Shown: positions 11,717 to 22,384 of the stretch, piece by piece | How positions within the stretch are numbered: the first letter of the stretch is position 1 | Layout: each line of letters begins with the position of its first letter | Assembly (NCBI GenBank): GCA_021399435.1 | Contig: JAJTUP010000092.1 | Coordinates: 170,391 to 234,390, forward strand | DNA from: Diaporthe sp. PMI_573 | Lineage: Eukaryota > Ascomycota > Sordariomycetes > Diaporthales > Diaporthaceae | Direction of reading: 5' to 3' | Length of the DNA: 64,000 nucleotides | Translations under genes and position numbers: made by a program | The notes under the pieces: model-generated | Database searches by the model: none | Told to the model about the DNA's origin: nothing | What the model saw: only the letters and a program-made list of their open reading frames with translations

Positions 11717-14700
11717 TCAACTTACAGGAAAGTTTCCGGTATTAACATAATACTGCCATCTCTCCTTGTTCCAGTTTACCGTTTCCCGGAAAAATCGGTC
11801 TTCTCTTTGGTTGAGATTGTCGTCCCAGTCCGTGATGTAATGGGCCCGGCGCTCTGCCCTAATTGCGTTGTCGACCCGTTCTCGTTTTGCATTGTCCGCT
11901 CTCTTCCCCTGGCGAGTTAAAGAGGAGCCACTATCTATCTTATAGCCCCAAGTAGCTAACTCGGCTATGAGCCCGTCGGAATCTTGAATCTCTGCATAAA
12001 AGTAATCAATAAATGCATGGGCTTCCTCATTAGTCCAAGTAGGGTTCGGATCGATAACATTTCCTTGGAGATCCCTTCGCCTTAAGAGGGATATGCTGCC
12101 GAGTATGTTTTTAACATGCATCGCCATTGGATCCGAAATATACCCACGACCAAAAATGTTGTCATAGACCCTCCATCCTCGTCTCTGTCGATAACTCGCC
12201 CAACCCGATCGCGCAACTGAATGTCTTGTCTGCCAACGATACCTGTCCTTTAGGTACCGGTTGTACATAATCTCGATCCTGCTCTTGTGCATTGGCTTCG
12301 TTGGAGGTGTTGGCGGCCGGTGTTCTTTATCCGTTAGTCCTTGAAAGACCGGGAAAACGGCGCTCGCATTAGCTGAAAGCCCGACTTCGTTTGGCGGGTT
12401 CTCACCAGCTCCTAGCCTCAGCTGAGGCAAACCAGGCAGGTTGGAGGGGTTAATGAACTTTGGTGATGCTGGCGACCTATCTTCTGAAATCCTTGGACGT
12501 TTTGGAAACGGACGGATCGCTAGTAGACTGGTTAACGCCCGACGTATAGATGACACCGTTTGCTGTATAGGCGGCGGCGTTACGGGTTTGGTAGGGCCAC
12601 CTTTAAATCTGGACTCCAAGCGAGTTGGTGAAGATGATATAATAATGGGCTCGCTGGGGTTCTGTGTTGAGGCACTTTTCGAGTTCAGGCCCAAGTCAGG
12701 GCGGGACGGCTCAGGTTGTGTCTCGCTGTTTATCTAGCCAGGACGATAAGCTGGACATTTCCTCCTGGAGTCACACCTATGGCCACTCCGGCCGCAGGCA
12801 GAGCAAGTATACTTTTACGCTCTTTGAGTAGCCTTATTTGCTGTAAGAATCCTCCTGGTTGCTGAACGGGGCTGGCGAGCCAGTGATCTCTAGTCTCTAA
12901 TCCTTGGTAGTTCCGAAAGTAGTTCGCCTGGAGGAAGACGGGTCGTGATTCTACTACTTAGGGACGTTTCCGTACTTGTTATCAGACTGCCGGCAGACTC
13001 ACTAATACTAGCAGCTAGAGAATAGGAAACCCCAAGGTCTAGTAGGATGTTCGGGCCATAACTAGCGTTGGATTTTTCTAACAACTAGAACCAATAGCGG
13101 TGGAAGTCTGAAAGGCAGAAGTACTAATGGTCGGATTCCACCGCTCTTTCCTAATCGTGGGCACATGGGAGACCCATTTCTCGGCGAAACCGGCTAGTGC
13201 AGGGCTTATTTGCCCGTACGGGGTTCTTCTGCCGGTGTTCTATAACTAGGTCAGCTACTAACCAAGTAATTTGTCCAATGACCTCGTTGAAAATCTTGTT
13301 GATCCGGTTTAGAACATTTAGCTTCGATTAGGCCTCCATGTTTCGGTGTTGTTGAATTTGCATCCGAACCGATTTCTCAATACCTCTGCAGGTGCCAAGG
13401 AAGTCGCTGTTCTTCCTTTTGTTATGGCCAAGGAATGATTTTAAATGCCTGTGCTGAGACTCTCCTCTGAAGCAGCTGTCAGTCCAGTGAGTGATGATTA
13501 TATAAATGTGACCTTTACAAAGTACTCCACAAGATGCCAAAATGGGGAGTGTTTGGAAAGAATGCCTTGCACAAGGCTTTCTTCCTGCCCTCGCGCAACC
13601 ACTCTCTCTGCAAGTACTGGACGGCATCGCGGTGGCCTTCGCTCTTTGACCAGGCTCTTGAGAACTTGGCCCACTCTCTTTTGAATTCTTTTTCTGTTGG
13701 GGCATCGATAATAGCGTAAAATCCGGATTTAAAGGTATCCCAATCTTCGACAGAAATGCGTTGTGCTGTGTTGCAATTTTTCTGAATAGCCTCGAAGACA
13801 TGCCAGCGGCAAAGGATGATCATGGCGTTAGGATAGACGGCACGGATCGCATTTGACTCCGCAATCTCTGCATCCACAATAAAAACAGACGCTTTAATTC
13901 GTTGGTTTCTAAGTTGCTGGAGAGACCAAGTATAATATTCTTCTTCTTTGCCATAGACAAAGGAGACCCTCAATGTGTACGGCTTATGCCGCCCGGTAAA
14001 GCCTACATCAATTAGCTCGTTAGCCGTAAATAGAGGTTATAGACACTTACTAACGAAGTGTATAAGCGGTATATTGTATGCGTTTGTTCCAAATATGGAA
14101 TCCATTATTATGACATCTAAGTCCCTTGCTGACCCTTGCAAGTCCAGAGACTCTTCGTACGCCATGAAGAGAAAACAGAGTTGGTTCGGGTCGTCTCTTT
14201 GGAAACCGGGTTGACAGATTATCTCCCGGCTTTGGTAATCTTTATAGAGCGCATTTAAGGGAGATAGACCTTGCAGGGATCGGTGGTATAAAGTCCTTCG
14301 ACGATTATGGATATCTACCGCAAGGAGATGTTTGATTCCACGCTCTATAAAGATTGCCAGGATCTTCGAAGTCTTTACTTTGTTCAAAATCAGTTTGTCG
14401 ACTTCCGCTTGATCCTCCTTCTCGAGACGGCGGTGACTGGGATGTGCTACAGGTCCGTCGCTTAGGCCATGATTATAGACGTGTTGACTTTGGTCTTCCT
14501 TATGCCTAATTTCCTATTGGTCTATACCCATCTTAACCTTAATAGCGTTAATGAGAAAGGACAGCCTGTCTTCCTCGATCCTCGATCAACCTTTAGCTTC
14601 CGCTTTCCTTTTGCTTTCGCCTCGCGATTGACCTTTTCTTGGAAGTCTGCGTCAAATGATGGCTTTGCTTCTGCGCGGTCACATTGCCAGACAAGCTTCT

Positions 14701-14995
14701 TTTTTCCAATTGGGTCTCCCGTAACTTTTGAGACTTTTTGATTGGTCCGTCTAACACGGATGCTGTAGCCCTGGCATTTTGCAAATTCAAGGAGCTTTCG
14801 TCTTATATCTTCGAAAGAAGAGTACGTGGTGCCTTTGGGTGGTAGCTTCAGAAGTTGCTCCTCACACTCGGCTACTGCTGCAGATGTATCCCGTTGGTCG
14901 GACTCGGAGCCCGACGAAATCTCTGTCTTTGCATCCACATATGTCTTGTCGCTAGAAGTAGAGTGATCATTAAGGTGATTGGGCAAGGCGGACAT
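11717..14995 (-). pseudogene. MULE transposase (FAR1-like N terminus, MULE DDE core, SWIM and zinc knuckle), broken
   Basis: The minus strand begins with an ATG in good context at 14995. Residues 1 to about 150 form a FAR1/WRKY-like region ending in a GCPF motif. A frameshift near 14540 leads to the next block (14387-14037, AVDIHNRRRTLYHRS and LDVIIMDSIFGTNAYNIP). A probable intron, GTAAGT...GATGTAG (about 14047-13998), precedes the MULE core at 13973-13515 (EEYYTWSLQQLRN, VFIVDAEIAES, ILCRWHVFE). After another stop and shift come a conserved helical block, a SWIM-like segment (MGLPCAHD) near 13150 and a zinc knuckle (CSACGRSGHRCDSRRKC) near 12790. A TAG follows, then a 325-residue tail to 11717. 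The tail matches no family I know and could be a separate protein. At least two frameshifts and several stops make it inactive. Confidence 0.78.
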
Positions 14996-15263
14996 GGTGA
15001 CGGTACGATTATTATATCAGCTTCCTGTCAATTGACCGACAACTGAGCAGCGGCACTAGCAGGCGGTGAGAAGAAATTTTGGTGGATATGTTGACACCTG
15101 AGGCACCAACATCGCGATTCTTTCCATTTTTCAGGGCCTCAACACCGCGCAAGTTAATGTCGAATTCCAAATTATGATGCTGTTGCTATTGAAACTATGG
15201 TAAGCTACAGGTAAGGAATTAATTTGAATGTCTGCGCAGCCAGTGTTTGGACTCTGTGCTTGA

Positions 15264-15354
15264 GAGGGGGTATGGATGCATTTCGAGGGAGGGTACGAGA
15301 ATGAGAATGGGGAGGTACGCGAATGAACTAGGGGGGGTAAGTGTAAAGCTACTC
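15264..15354 (-). repeat. Right terminal inverted repeat of the MULE
   Basis: It is the partner of 10242-10335. The outer end reads ...GCTACTC, followed directly by the 9-bp target duplication ACAAGTCAG. It lies upstream of the transposase start and so probably contains part of its promoter. Confidence 0.88.
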
Positions 15355-15449
15355 ACAAGTCAGCCCAGGCTACATGAAATAAAGATACTGCGTCTTCTGC
15401 CATTGTAACATCAAGTCTTTTCACCAGTCACTGATCATTCATTCAAGCC

Positions 15450-16340
15450 ATGGAACTATCAAAGGAAGAAGAAGCAAGGCGCGCTACTCTGAACGCCGAC
15501 GATGGCGATGGCGATGGTGACGCCCTCCCCGCATACTCTGATGAGCCCTCACAGGGACCGACAGCAGAGTCCCCTTTCAATTTCCCGTCCGATGTGCCAG
15601 CTGCTCCAGCTCCAACATATTTAACGGCATCACCACTAACAACATCCGCCGGATTGCAGCGCCCCATCGCGATTCCTCAGATCACCCTAGATAAAACCGC
15701 TCCTTTCCTGGACGCTTATGTACCCCCGCTCCTGCAATACGGTATTACTCCTTTGTCCTGGCGATCCTTTCTAAGCACTATGTCCGCCTTTCTGGCCGCA
15801 AAAGTCTCAGAAAAGGCCCTATCCCACGCAGTAGATATGGGGCGATACGTGGTCTACGTGCCGAAGCGTTTCGGCTAAAGCACCCTAGACTACGCGAAAG
15901 CGGTGAGGCATAACATTATCCACGCCGCTAAGAATGGTAACTTTGTTGGTGCCGCGTTTGGCGTTGTCGGGGGGGCTATCAGCCTGCCTATTGTGACGGC
16001 CGCCTGTGCCGTGGGAGCGGTGGCGAGTCTACCCGGAGTGGCTATCGGTGCCGTGACGCAGAAGCCGCAGACGCCCAGGGAGAGGGCTGCTGCGTATGTA
16101 GCTGCCGCGACCAGGAGGTGGTTAGAGGCGAGAGGGCTGTGAGCTAGGCTTGTGAATACCGGGGAACTTATGGAGATTACTGGGTTGCCGGCGACGAGAC
16201 TTCTGGATATTGCGCATGTAAGCGCGGACCAGAGTGCGGCGGGACAGATAGGTGCATTGAGGGCGTGGATTGGTGAATTACGGATCTTTACGGGGAGCAC
16301 GCTGAATTTGGGGGCTGATACGTTGTGGTTGGTGATTTAG
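15450..16340 (+). pseudogene. Conserved fungal protein of unknown function with a glycine/alanine-rich hydrophobic segment; two nonsense mutations
   Basis: One frame runs 297 codons from the ATG at 15450 to a TAG at 16338-16340. It is interrupted only by TAA at 15876-15878 and TGA at 16140-16142. Restored as CAA and CGA, both are single C-to-T changes. The N terminus is acidic (DDGDGDGDALPAYSD), followed by a proline-rich linker. The C-terminal half has an Ala/Gly/Val-rich segment (GAAFGVVGGAISLP ... GAVASLPGVAIGAV) that could pack in or on a membrane, then a basic PQTPRERAAAY segment. I recall this architecture as a widespread uncharacterised family in filamentous ascomycetes; no function can be given. 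The start lies 86 bp past the MULE target duplication, so the MULE probably separated it from its promoter. Confidence 0.65.
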
Positions 16341-16848
16341 GAGGAAGGCGCTGAAGCGACGGTGGCGGGAGAAACGATGATGCGAAGTAATAAATAGCTT
16401 CTATTGATTATGCCGTTGGGCGGTGAGACAGAACTTAGCTCGATGAACAATGGTCATTTATTGGTGATCTCACGCAGGCAAGAGTAGGGGACAGAGTAGT
16501 GTGGTTTGGCCGTAACGGGTCACCTGGCGCTCCAGTCTTATGGCTGGGGCGTCAGACGGGCCCCGTTTGCGCTCCCCCGACGGGGAGGCAATTGTCTGTA
16601 TATTGAGATTCTATATACAGAGGGATGGAGGGAGGGAAAAAGCGCGCCTTGACTGCGTGAGACGTGACGAGACTGCTCCCAGAGGCGCGCAACTGACTCC
16701 GTTCGAGTTAGTTGCGGGAGGGAAAACACCTTTGTTGATTCCTCCGAGGTCGGGAGCCGTTCTGTGGCGAGTTACGTGAGGCAACCCCAATAAAATACAC
16801 CCATTTATCCCCGGGGGACGGGGGTGGGGCGAAGAGACAGAATTTAGC
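16341..16848. other. Intergenic, with a partial direct repeat
   Basis: No gene is seen. A roughly 30-bp imperfect direct repeat (GACAGAACTTAGCTCGATG near 16428 and GACAGAATTTAGCTTGGTG near 16834) brackets about 400 bp of GC-rich sequence. It could be the remains of a small insertion or a local duplication. The second copy runs directly into the open frame at 16849. Confidence 0.35.
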
Positions 16849-17382
16849 TTGGTGCCCATTGTCATCGAGCTTCCAGCACAAGTCTACCGAGACCGGATAC
16901 TCGAGGGCTTACTATACGAAAAAGACTGGGATCAAATCACACTTTACGAGGATCCTGACACGGGGGAAACGGAAGTTAAGGGAAGAATCACTGCGTTCAT
17001 CCCCCTGTTTTTGGATGTCTGCCTCAAGAGTCTTCTGAACAATGATGAGGAAAGGCACGTTCTGGTGCCCAAAAAAGAATATACTAACGAAACTCGGCGA
17101 TTCGAGGACAGTGAAAGGGGTAATAAGTTGACGATAAGGTCACAACCAAAGGGGAGCTTGAACGGTCGCCGGAAGTCGGACATAAAAATCTTGAACTACT
17201 CCTGTGCTAAGCAGAAGTTTCCGGATGCATACCCGAGGATTAACTTTTTGGAATCGACGTACGTAAGAAAACGATTCTTAAGACCTGGCCCAAAAGTACT
17301 TATTGTGAATCCGATGAATTCTCGACCGGCATGGACGATGTCAACGACCAGAGGAGGGCGTGCGGGCAGAAGGGGCTTTTAA
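16849..17382 (+). CDS. Hypothetical protein, about 177 codons, unrecognised
   Basis: An open frame with coding-like composition. It begins VPIVIELPAQVYRDRILEGL, is acidic/hydrophobic for the first 80 residues (YEDPDTGETEVKGR), and becomes strongly basic at the end (TTRGGRAGRRGF). The frame is open upstream of 16849 without an ATG in this stretch; 16849 itself is TTG. It therefore probably represents an internal or 3' exon, or a fragment. No transmembrane segment, signal peptide or known motif is visible. It may be part of a mobile element, given the direct repeat at its 5' side. Confidence 0.35.
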   Translation: MVPIVIELPAQVYRDRILEGLLYEKDWDQITLYEDPDTGETEVKGRITAFIPLFLDVCLKSLLNNDEERHVLVPKKEYTNETRRFEDSERGNKLTIRSQPKGSLNGRRKSDIKILNYSCAKQKFPDAYPRINFLESTYVRKRFLRPGPKVLIVNPMNSRPAWTMSTTRGGRAGRRGF

Positions 17383-18170
17383 AGGTGCCCAGACCACACA
17401 AGAGGTGGCCTCATGAATCGAACCCTGATTTCGACTCCGATGGACTGGCAGACGATCTGGAACAGACGAAGATATAGAGAGCTTGAAGTGTTTCAATTTG
17501 TAAATATAAAAGCAACTGCAGGCGATAGCAAGAAATAGCAAATCTGGAGGCGGGACCTTCAGTGAACTTGCCACGAGAAGCAGCACATTCACAGGCAGGA
17601 CCTGCTGGTTGATATGAACACAGTCTCTACCTAGCTAGTACAGTTGTGAGAAATGAAGCTGGAAACTTCAGCATTGAGCCATCCTCGGCGACGTGACTCC
17701 TGATAGCCTCAAGAAATACTTGAACCATTAGGGTCCCTTGTGCGCTGTCGGACAATGGGTCGGGGTCATGAAGCCGATTTTCGAGCAAGCCGTCATCCTG
17801 AGGGAGCCAAAGCCTGGCCATTGTAGTAAACCTAAGAATATGTTCCGCCGAGTATCTACAGACACTGCATGTTTTTGCTGACTCGTCTCTCAATAGACTC
17901 GAGAGTGTTTTTTTGTTTTTTCTTTGACGCTTGAGAGGCCTTGATCGGTCCTCCTTGCCTGCGTCTTTGTATCGAGAGCTGGTGTGACTTTGCTTGGCTG
18001 GTTGGCCCCCTTGGTGGGATTTGCTGGGGACTCTTCTGGGATGGGTGAGACTGGAATGACGCGGAATTAGATCCGCCCTGTCTTTTGCTGCTGGTAGGAT
18101 GGTGGACTGCGTAGTATGAGACCTGTTGTTTTTGATACATGAGGTAAAGGCGATGGGTCATAAAGCTGAA
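17383..18170. other. No convincing gene
   Basis: Moderate GC content. A minus-strand frame at 17856-18359 is open for 167 codons and rich in Lys, Gln and Ser. It runs antisense to the start of the mariner-type transposase at about 18180 and carries no domain, so I treat it as a shadow. A short minus-strand frame at 17627-17893 is also unrecognised. Confidence 0.35.
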
Positions 18171-18179
18171 CCTAAACAC

Positions 18180-18703
18180 CAGGCGGGCCGTTTTAATGTG
18201 GGCTCCTAAATGTCTGCCTTTCCGCCTTCCTCTGTTTGGTCGTGGAAAAAGATGGCACATTCTTCCAGCATACGCCCAAGATGGTATCGTACTAAGGCGA
18301 GTATACCAAGGATCAATAGACAGTGATTTGTTTGAGACTTTATAGCCCAGTTGCTGCATTACTGTGGCAGATACCTAGAGCTAAAATCCGTAATCGTTAT
18401 GGATAATGCTTCTTGGCATTATTCGGAAAAGATCCTGCGGATGTGCAGAAAAGTAGGAGTAGTATTAGAGTTCCTGTCCCCGTACTCGCCTGACTTTAAC
18501 CCTATTGGAGTTACTTTGGGGTGCTTAAACAGTTTATTAAGAAAAAGTGGCGCGAAAACGAAGACTTTATTGTAAGAGAGTTTAAAATGTTCTTGGAGTG
18601 GTGCGTCGATGTTGTGGGCGATGATGCGGATATTGCAGAGTCACTTCCGGTATTCGGGAATATCTATCACACAGCCCCCCGAATGCAAACACGACGAAAA
18701 TAG
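18180..18703 (+). pseudogene. Tc1/mariner-type transposase, C-terminal half, frameshifted
   Basis: The plus strand shows the DDE_3 block in order. First comes R-rich WAPK..PLFGRGKRWHILPAYAQDG with VYQGSIDSDLFET, then CGRYLELKSVIVMDNASWH (second catalytic Asp), then LEFLSPYSPDFNPI (third acidic region) and FGVLKQFIKKKW. Single-base shifts are needed near 18340 and near 18507, where the expected NPIE-x-YF motif breaks. The N-terminal DNA-binding half was not found and no inverted ends were seen, so this is a degenerate fragment. Confidence 0.72.
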
Positions 18704-19212
18704 AGCCTAAAATACACACAAAAAGAAAAAAAACCCTCTCATGCCTTAAGATTTCTTTGTCTCTTGTTAGAATTTTGTGATGTTGCTCACAAATTGCAGT
18801 GCAACCCCTGGCTTCACCCCACCCCTGACCATCATATCAATGAATTCAGTTCCAGGAATTGATCCATCGCAAACTGACACGCAGGTTGTAGCCCCTGTAT
18901 CCATCTCTCGCTCTTCACCTGTGTCAAAGTCCAGGTGCAATACTCCACAAGTTTCTCGTGCCTATCCCCTGCACTTCCCCAGTATCCGTCTCGGCCGCAA
19001 CGGCTGAGACATGGGTTTTACAATGATTTTAGGATGCGTCGTCTCTCAGTAATCGAATGAAAGTTATTCTGCGGTCTTAGAACTAGCAAGGCAGTTCTTA
19101 TTCATACACAAAACGCACTTCGCCTTCGATGGGAATGAAGACATGGAACAAACGGTACAACTGCTTGACTACAAGACTCCTGGTCAAACCCTGGGGAGCA
19201 GACATATTGAAA
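18704..19212. other. Intergenic, with an unrecognised minus-strand open fragment
   Basis: On the minus strand, 18945-18767 is open and ends TKF-stop. It contains DTGATTCVSVCDGSIPGTEF and MMVRGGVKPGVALQF, which read like real protein. I cannot assign a family and no start is evident, so it is probably a gene fragment. The rest is the 3' flank of the NmrA-like gene. Confidence 0.3.
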
Positions 19213-20280
19213 TTACTCCTTCCATCCAATAGTTAGAACGTCCCGAACAGACTTTGGCTTGATCTCTGGGAACAAGTCATTCAGAGTTTGCTCAGGCTGA
19301 AAATCGAACACTCCCTTCTCGAACAAAATCGCGAACTGAGATAGCGTGGCCTGAAGCGCTTCCTTGGGGAAATAAGGATAGGCATGTACGTGGCTGGGTA
19401 GCTCCGTGACCTTGCCTGACTGGAGCAATTCAACTGAATCATGGGTGACTTCGAACTTCTCGCCTGCGATGTCTGCGATTAGCCTTACGCCAGGGAAGTT
19501 CATTAAGGGTATCACGGTGATTTTCAATCCCATACGTACCCGTGACCTCTTCAGCGACTTGGATAAACTTCCCCCAAGTGAGTCGTTCTCCGACTATATA
19601 AGACACTGGTTCCCACTTGTCCAACGCCACTAACTTGGCCGTAAACTTGCCGACGTCTCTGGTGTAAGTGAAGACGACCGGCTTGTCACCACTGCCTGGA
19701 ATAGCGGCCTTCTTGCCGGCAATGTCGACAACCACAGTCACCGGGGCCAAGTACGACTCGATCTTCGGGATTCCCCAGTAATCCAGGAAGAAACCATTGG
19801 AAACCACGGTCCAGTCTAAGTTCGTCTTCTCCAGTGCGTCGAAAATGGCCAATTTGGTCGCGGCTATGGGGAACCAGGAGTCCTCCGGAAGAAATTTAAC
19901 GCCCCAAACGCTCGGGATGTATCGTTTGGTGATGGTGGACCTTTCGGCAGCCTGAATCAGGCTGTGTTCCTGCTCAGGCGGGGCACGCGCGCTCAAAGCA
20001 GAAATGAGCGTATCGACTCGGTTGTCCTCGAGCAGGGCCACAAGAGTGTCCAGATCGGAGTAGTCGACGGGCAAGATGCGAGCACCAAGAGCCTTCTCTA
20101 GCTCTGGATCGGCCTAAGCAGTACTGATTGTTATCTTTGAAGCTTCATTACCGTACTTACGTCAGTGGGACAAACCTTTCGACTCAAGACAAGGACCTCG
20201 GACTTGCCATCCGCCACGATTTCTTGAACAAGAGGTCGGCCAATGCCGCCAGTGCCCCCGGCAATAGCTACCACAGGCAT
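19213..20280 (-). CDS. NmrA-like / isoflavone-reductase-like NAD(P)-binding protein
   Basis: Three exons on the minus strand: 20176-20280, 19540-20113 and 19213-19463. Introns of 62 and 76 bp (20114-20175 GTTTGT...TTAG; 19464-19539 GTACGT...CAG) keep the frame and give 309 residues, the usual size for the family. The N terminus has a Rossmann glycine motif (GGTGGIG, residues 8-14) right after the first beta strand. PVDYSDLDTLVALL, ERSTITKRYIPS and a late GEKFEVTHDSVELL block are typical of fungal NmrA-like atypical SDR proteins. These act as NAD(P)-dependent reductases or redox sensors; the substrate is unknown here. The start ATG at 20280 has a TATA box about 90 bp upstream. It is divergent from the epoxide hydrolase, with 675 bp between them. 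No defects are visible. Confidence 0.85.
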
Positions 20281-20955
20281 CCTTTGCAAATTTTACGGAG
20301 AAGAGGGAATTAACGAAGGCGTTTGATAGTCTCAGGCTTTTTTGGAGGATGATGTTGGGCCATGCTACTTTTATAGTCGCGAAACTCAGATTCTCCTACG
20401 CCTCTGGCCGTCGCCTGGACTTCCCTATCGGCAGCTCACAAAGGTGCTAGGTTTCATCTGCTGCAATTGGTGAGCTTGCATCGCGCCATCCCACATCCCA
20501 CAACGAGCTTTCCTGCACCCCAGATTTGTCATCTTCCTATCCGAGCCATGAAAGGCCATATGGACATTTCTAAGCAGGATTGGGGAGGTTTCCCAGACTC
20601 AACGGCACGTTCGACGAATGATGACCAGGGATCCACAAAGATGATGGCCCTGCAGCTTGGCTTGATGACATCGCATGTCATCCGGCTCAAATGCCCAGGG
20701 TGTTCCCCTGCATTTAGTGACCCGGGATCTCGGCGCCACCCCGGGACGGACCGTCAACAGTTGTAGCGGTCATTCCGGAACCCGTCCCCCAGCGACAGGA
20801 GCCTTCATTTAGATTCACAAGTATCGGAAGGATTAGTATAAGATGTGATGGTGTTCTGCCTTGCGTGGATTTGATGCCAGATGATCAACATTCTAAGCGT
20901 CTGAAAGAAACCTGACGCGTTCATTCTCTTCGTACGTGTACTTCCTAAATCGAAA
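20281..20955. promoter_or_regulatory. Divergent intergenic region between the NmrA-like gene and epoxide hydrolase
   Basis: 675 bp without a coding frame of note. It separates two divergently oriented starts and could hold shared control sites. No clear TATA is seen for the rightward gene; the best match is a weak GTATAAGAT near 20837. Confidence 0.4.
20368..20375 (-). promoter_or_regulatory. Probable TATA box of the NmrA-like gene
   Basis: TATAAAAG on the minus strand, 88-95 bp upstream of the ATG at 20280, in otherwise GC-balanced DNA. Position and sequence fit a fungal core promoter; this is not proof of use. Confidence 0.5.
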
Positions 20956-22384
20956 ATGCTGCTGGACACAGTGGGCACCACCGCGCTCTCGGGCCTCAGC
21001 CTAGCGGCCCTGGCGTCTGCTGCGCCTTCTGGTGGCCAGGATGGAATCCAGAGGGACCTCAACTTCCGCTTCCCGGAGACTACATCCCCTCTGCGCTTCG
21101 ACATACAGGTCGACAATAAGCTTCTCAAGCTTACCGAACGCAAGGTGCGGGACTATCGCCCGTCGCCGAACGTCATCCACGGCTGGTCGGTCGAGGGACC
21201 TCCCCCACAAGCCGTGGCCGATCTGGCCCAGTACTGGGCCACAGAATACGACTGGAGGGCCACTGAGAAGGAGCTCAACAAGCAGAAGCATTACGCGACC
21301 ACGGTTCCCGGCAGTGGCAACTACTCGGCGCCGATCCCCCTCCACTTTGTTCACGAAAAGTCTACGGCCAAAGACGCGATCCCCCTGCTTCTGATACACG
21401 GGTGGACGTCCACCCATACCGAGTGGTCAAAGGTTATCAAGAACCTGACTGCCACCGGCAGCGGCGGAGCCTCGTTCCACGTCGTCGCCCCGGACCTGCC
21501 CGGTTATGGCTTCAGCCCGGCCCCCACTCAAGACGGCCAGGGCCCCCGAGAGGTTGGGCGGGCGTTCGACGCCATGATGAAGCAACTTGGATACGACAAG
21601 TATATTGTTGCCTCGACAGATATTGGGTGGATTGTGGGCATGTGGATGGCTGCCGATGTTCGCGATAGCCTCATCGGCCATTACACCGACTTCTTCTTCC
21701 TGCTGCCGACCGCGGAGGACCAGGAACGCTACTCGCAGGGCCTGACCACCTCGGAGGAGAGTGAATACATCTCCCTTATGAGCGAGTGGACCGCCAAGCA
21801 CTTTGGATATGCCATGATCCAGACCCAGAAGCCGCAGATGGTTTCTGTGGCCCTGTCCGACAGCCCCGTCGGGCTCGCCAGCTGGATGTGGGATCTCAAA
21901 TATGTCGGCAGCGACGACTACGTGATCACCTTTGACGAGATTATTACCGACACCATGCTCATGTGGATCCAAGAGCCAGTTGCTGCTATCCGAGGCTACG
22001 GGCTGTTTAGTAAGGTCGGTCGAGAGCAGTCTCTCCTGTCCACCGCATACACAAGGTTCACTGACACAGTTCCTCCTCATCATAGGCGCTGAACTTTCCC
22101 TCCACGGATGTCCCAACCGGCGTTTCACAGTTTGGAAACCTCAACGGCCCTTTCAAGGAGCTTGCCAAGTTCCCCCTGGTGGTATGTGTTTGACCGTTTT
22201 AAACCACACGAAACTCGTCGTTACTCCAAGGCCATGTGCTAACGTTCTGCAGCCACGGCCGTGGGTCGAACGCAGTGCGAACCTCGTGTTCTTCAACCGC
22301 CATGATAAAGGTGGCCATTTCCCAGCTCTTGCTCAGCCAGGATTGTTTGTCGACGATGTCAGGGCGTTTGTCTCGGAGCTTTGA
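20956..22384 (+). CDS. Secreted epoxide hydrolase (EPHX1/EHN-type alpha/beta hydrolase)
   Basis: Exons 20956-22014, 22086-22181 and 22253-22384, with two 71-bp GT-AG introns (the second has a GCTAAC branch site), give 428 residues. Residues 1-23 form a signal peptide with an ASA-AP cleavage context. The EHN N-terminal domain follows (FRFPETTSPLRFDI, WATEYDWRATEKELN). The alpha/beta core has an oxyanion HGW (148-150), a DLPGYGFS loop (180-187), a candidate nucleophile Asp222 in STDIGW, and the catalytic His407 in GGHFPALAQPGLF. Family enzymes usually read HGWPGS and GGDWG; here these are HGWTST and STDIGW, so substrate preference may differ. It would hydrolyse epoxides to diols, and the signal peptide suggests secretion or the ER lumen. 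No nonsense mutations. Confidence 0.88.

Larger units (their letters stand above)
10242..15354. mobile_element. Mutator-like element (MULE), 5113 bp, complete ends
   Basis: About 92-bp terminal inverted repeats (10242-10335 and 15264-15354) begin GAGTAGCTTTACACTTACC and are strongly similar throughout, including a poly-C run and CATTCTCATTCTCGTAC. A perfect 9-bp target duplication, ACAAGTCAG, flanks the element (10233-10241 and 15355-15363). Nine bases is typical for Mutator-like transposons. Inside are a minus-strand MULE transposase (11717-14995) and, on the plus strand near the left end, a DUF3716-like gene relic. The identical target duplication suggests a fairly recent insertion, although the transposase is broken. 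Confidence 0.92.

Noticed and set aside
17856..18359. Minus-strand 167-codon frame rich in Lys and Gln
   Set aside because: It is partly antisense to the mariner-type transposase fragment and has low-complexity composition without a domain.
21427..22128. Minus-strand 233-codon frame
   Set aside because: Antisense to the epoxide hydrolase, whose strand has motifs, introns and a signal peptide.
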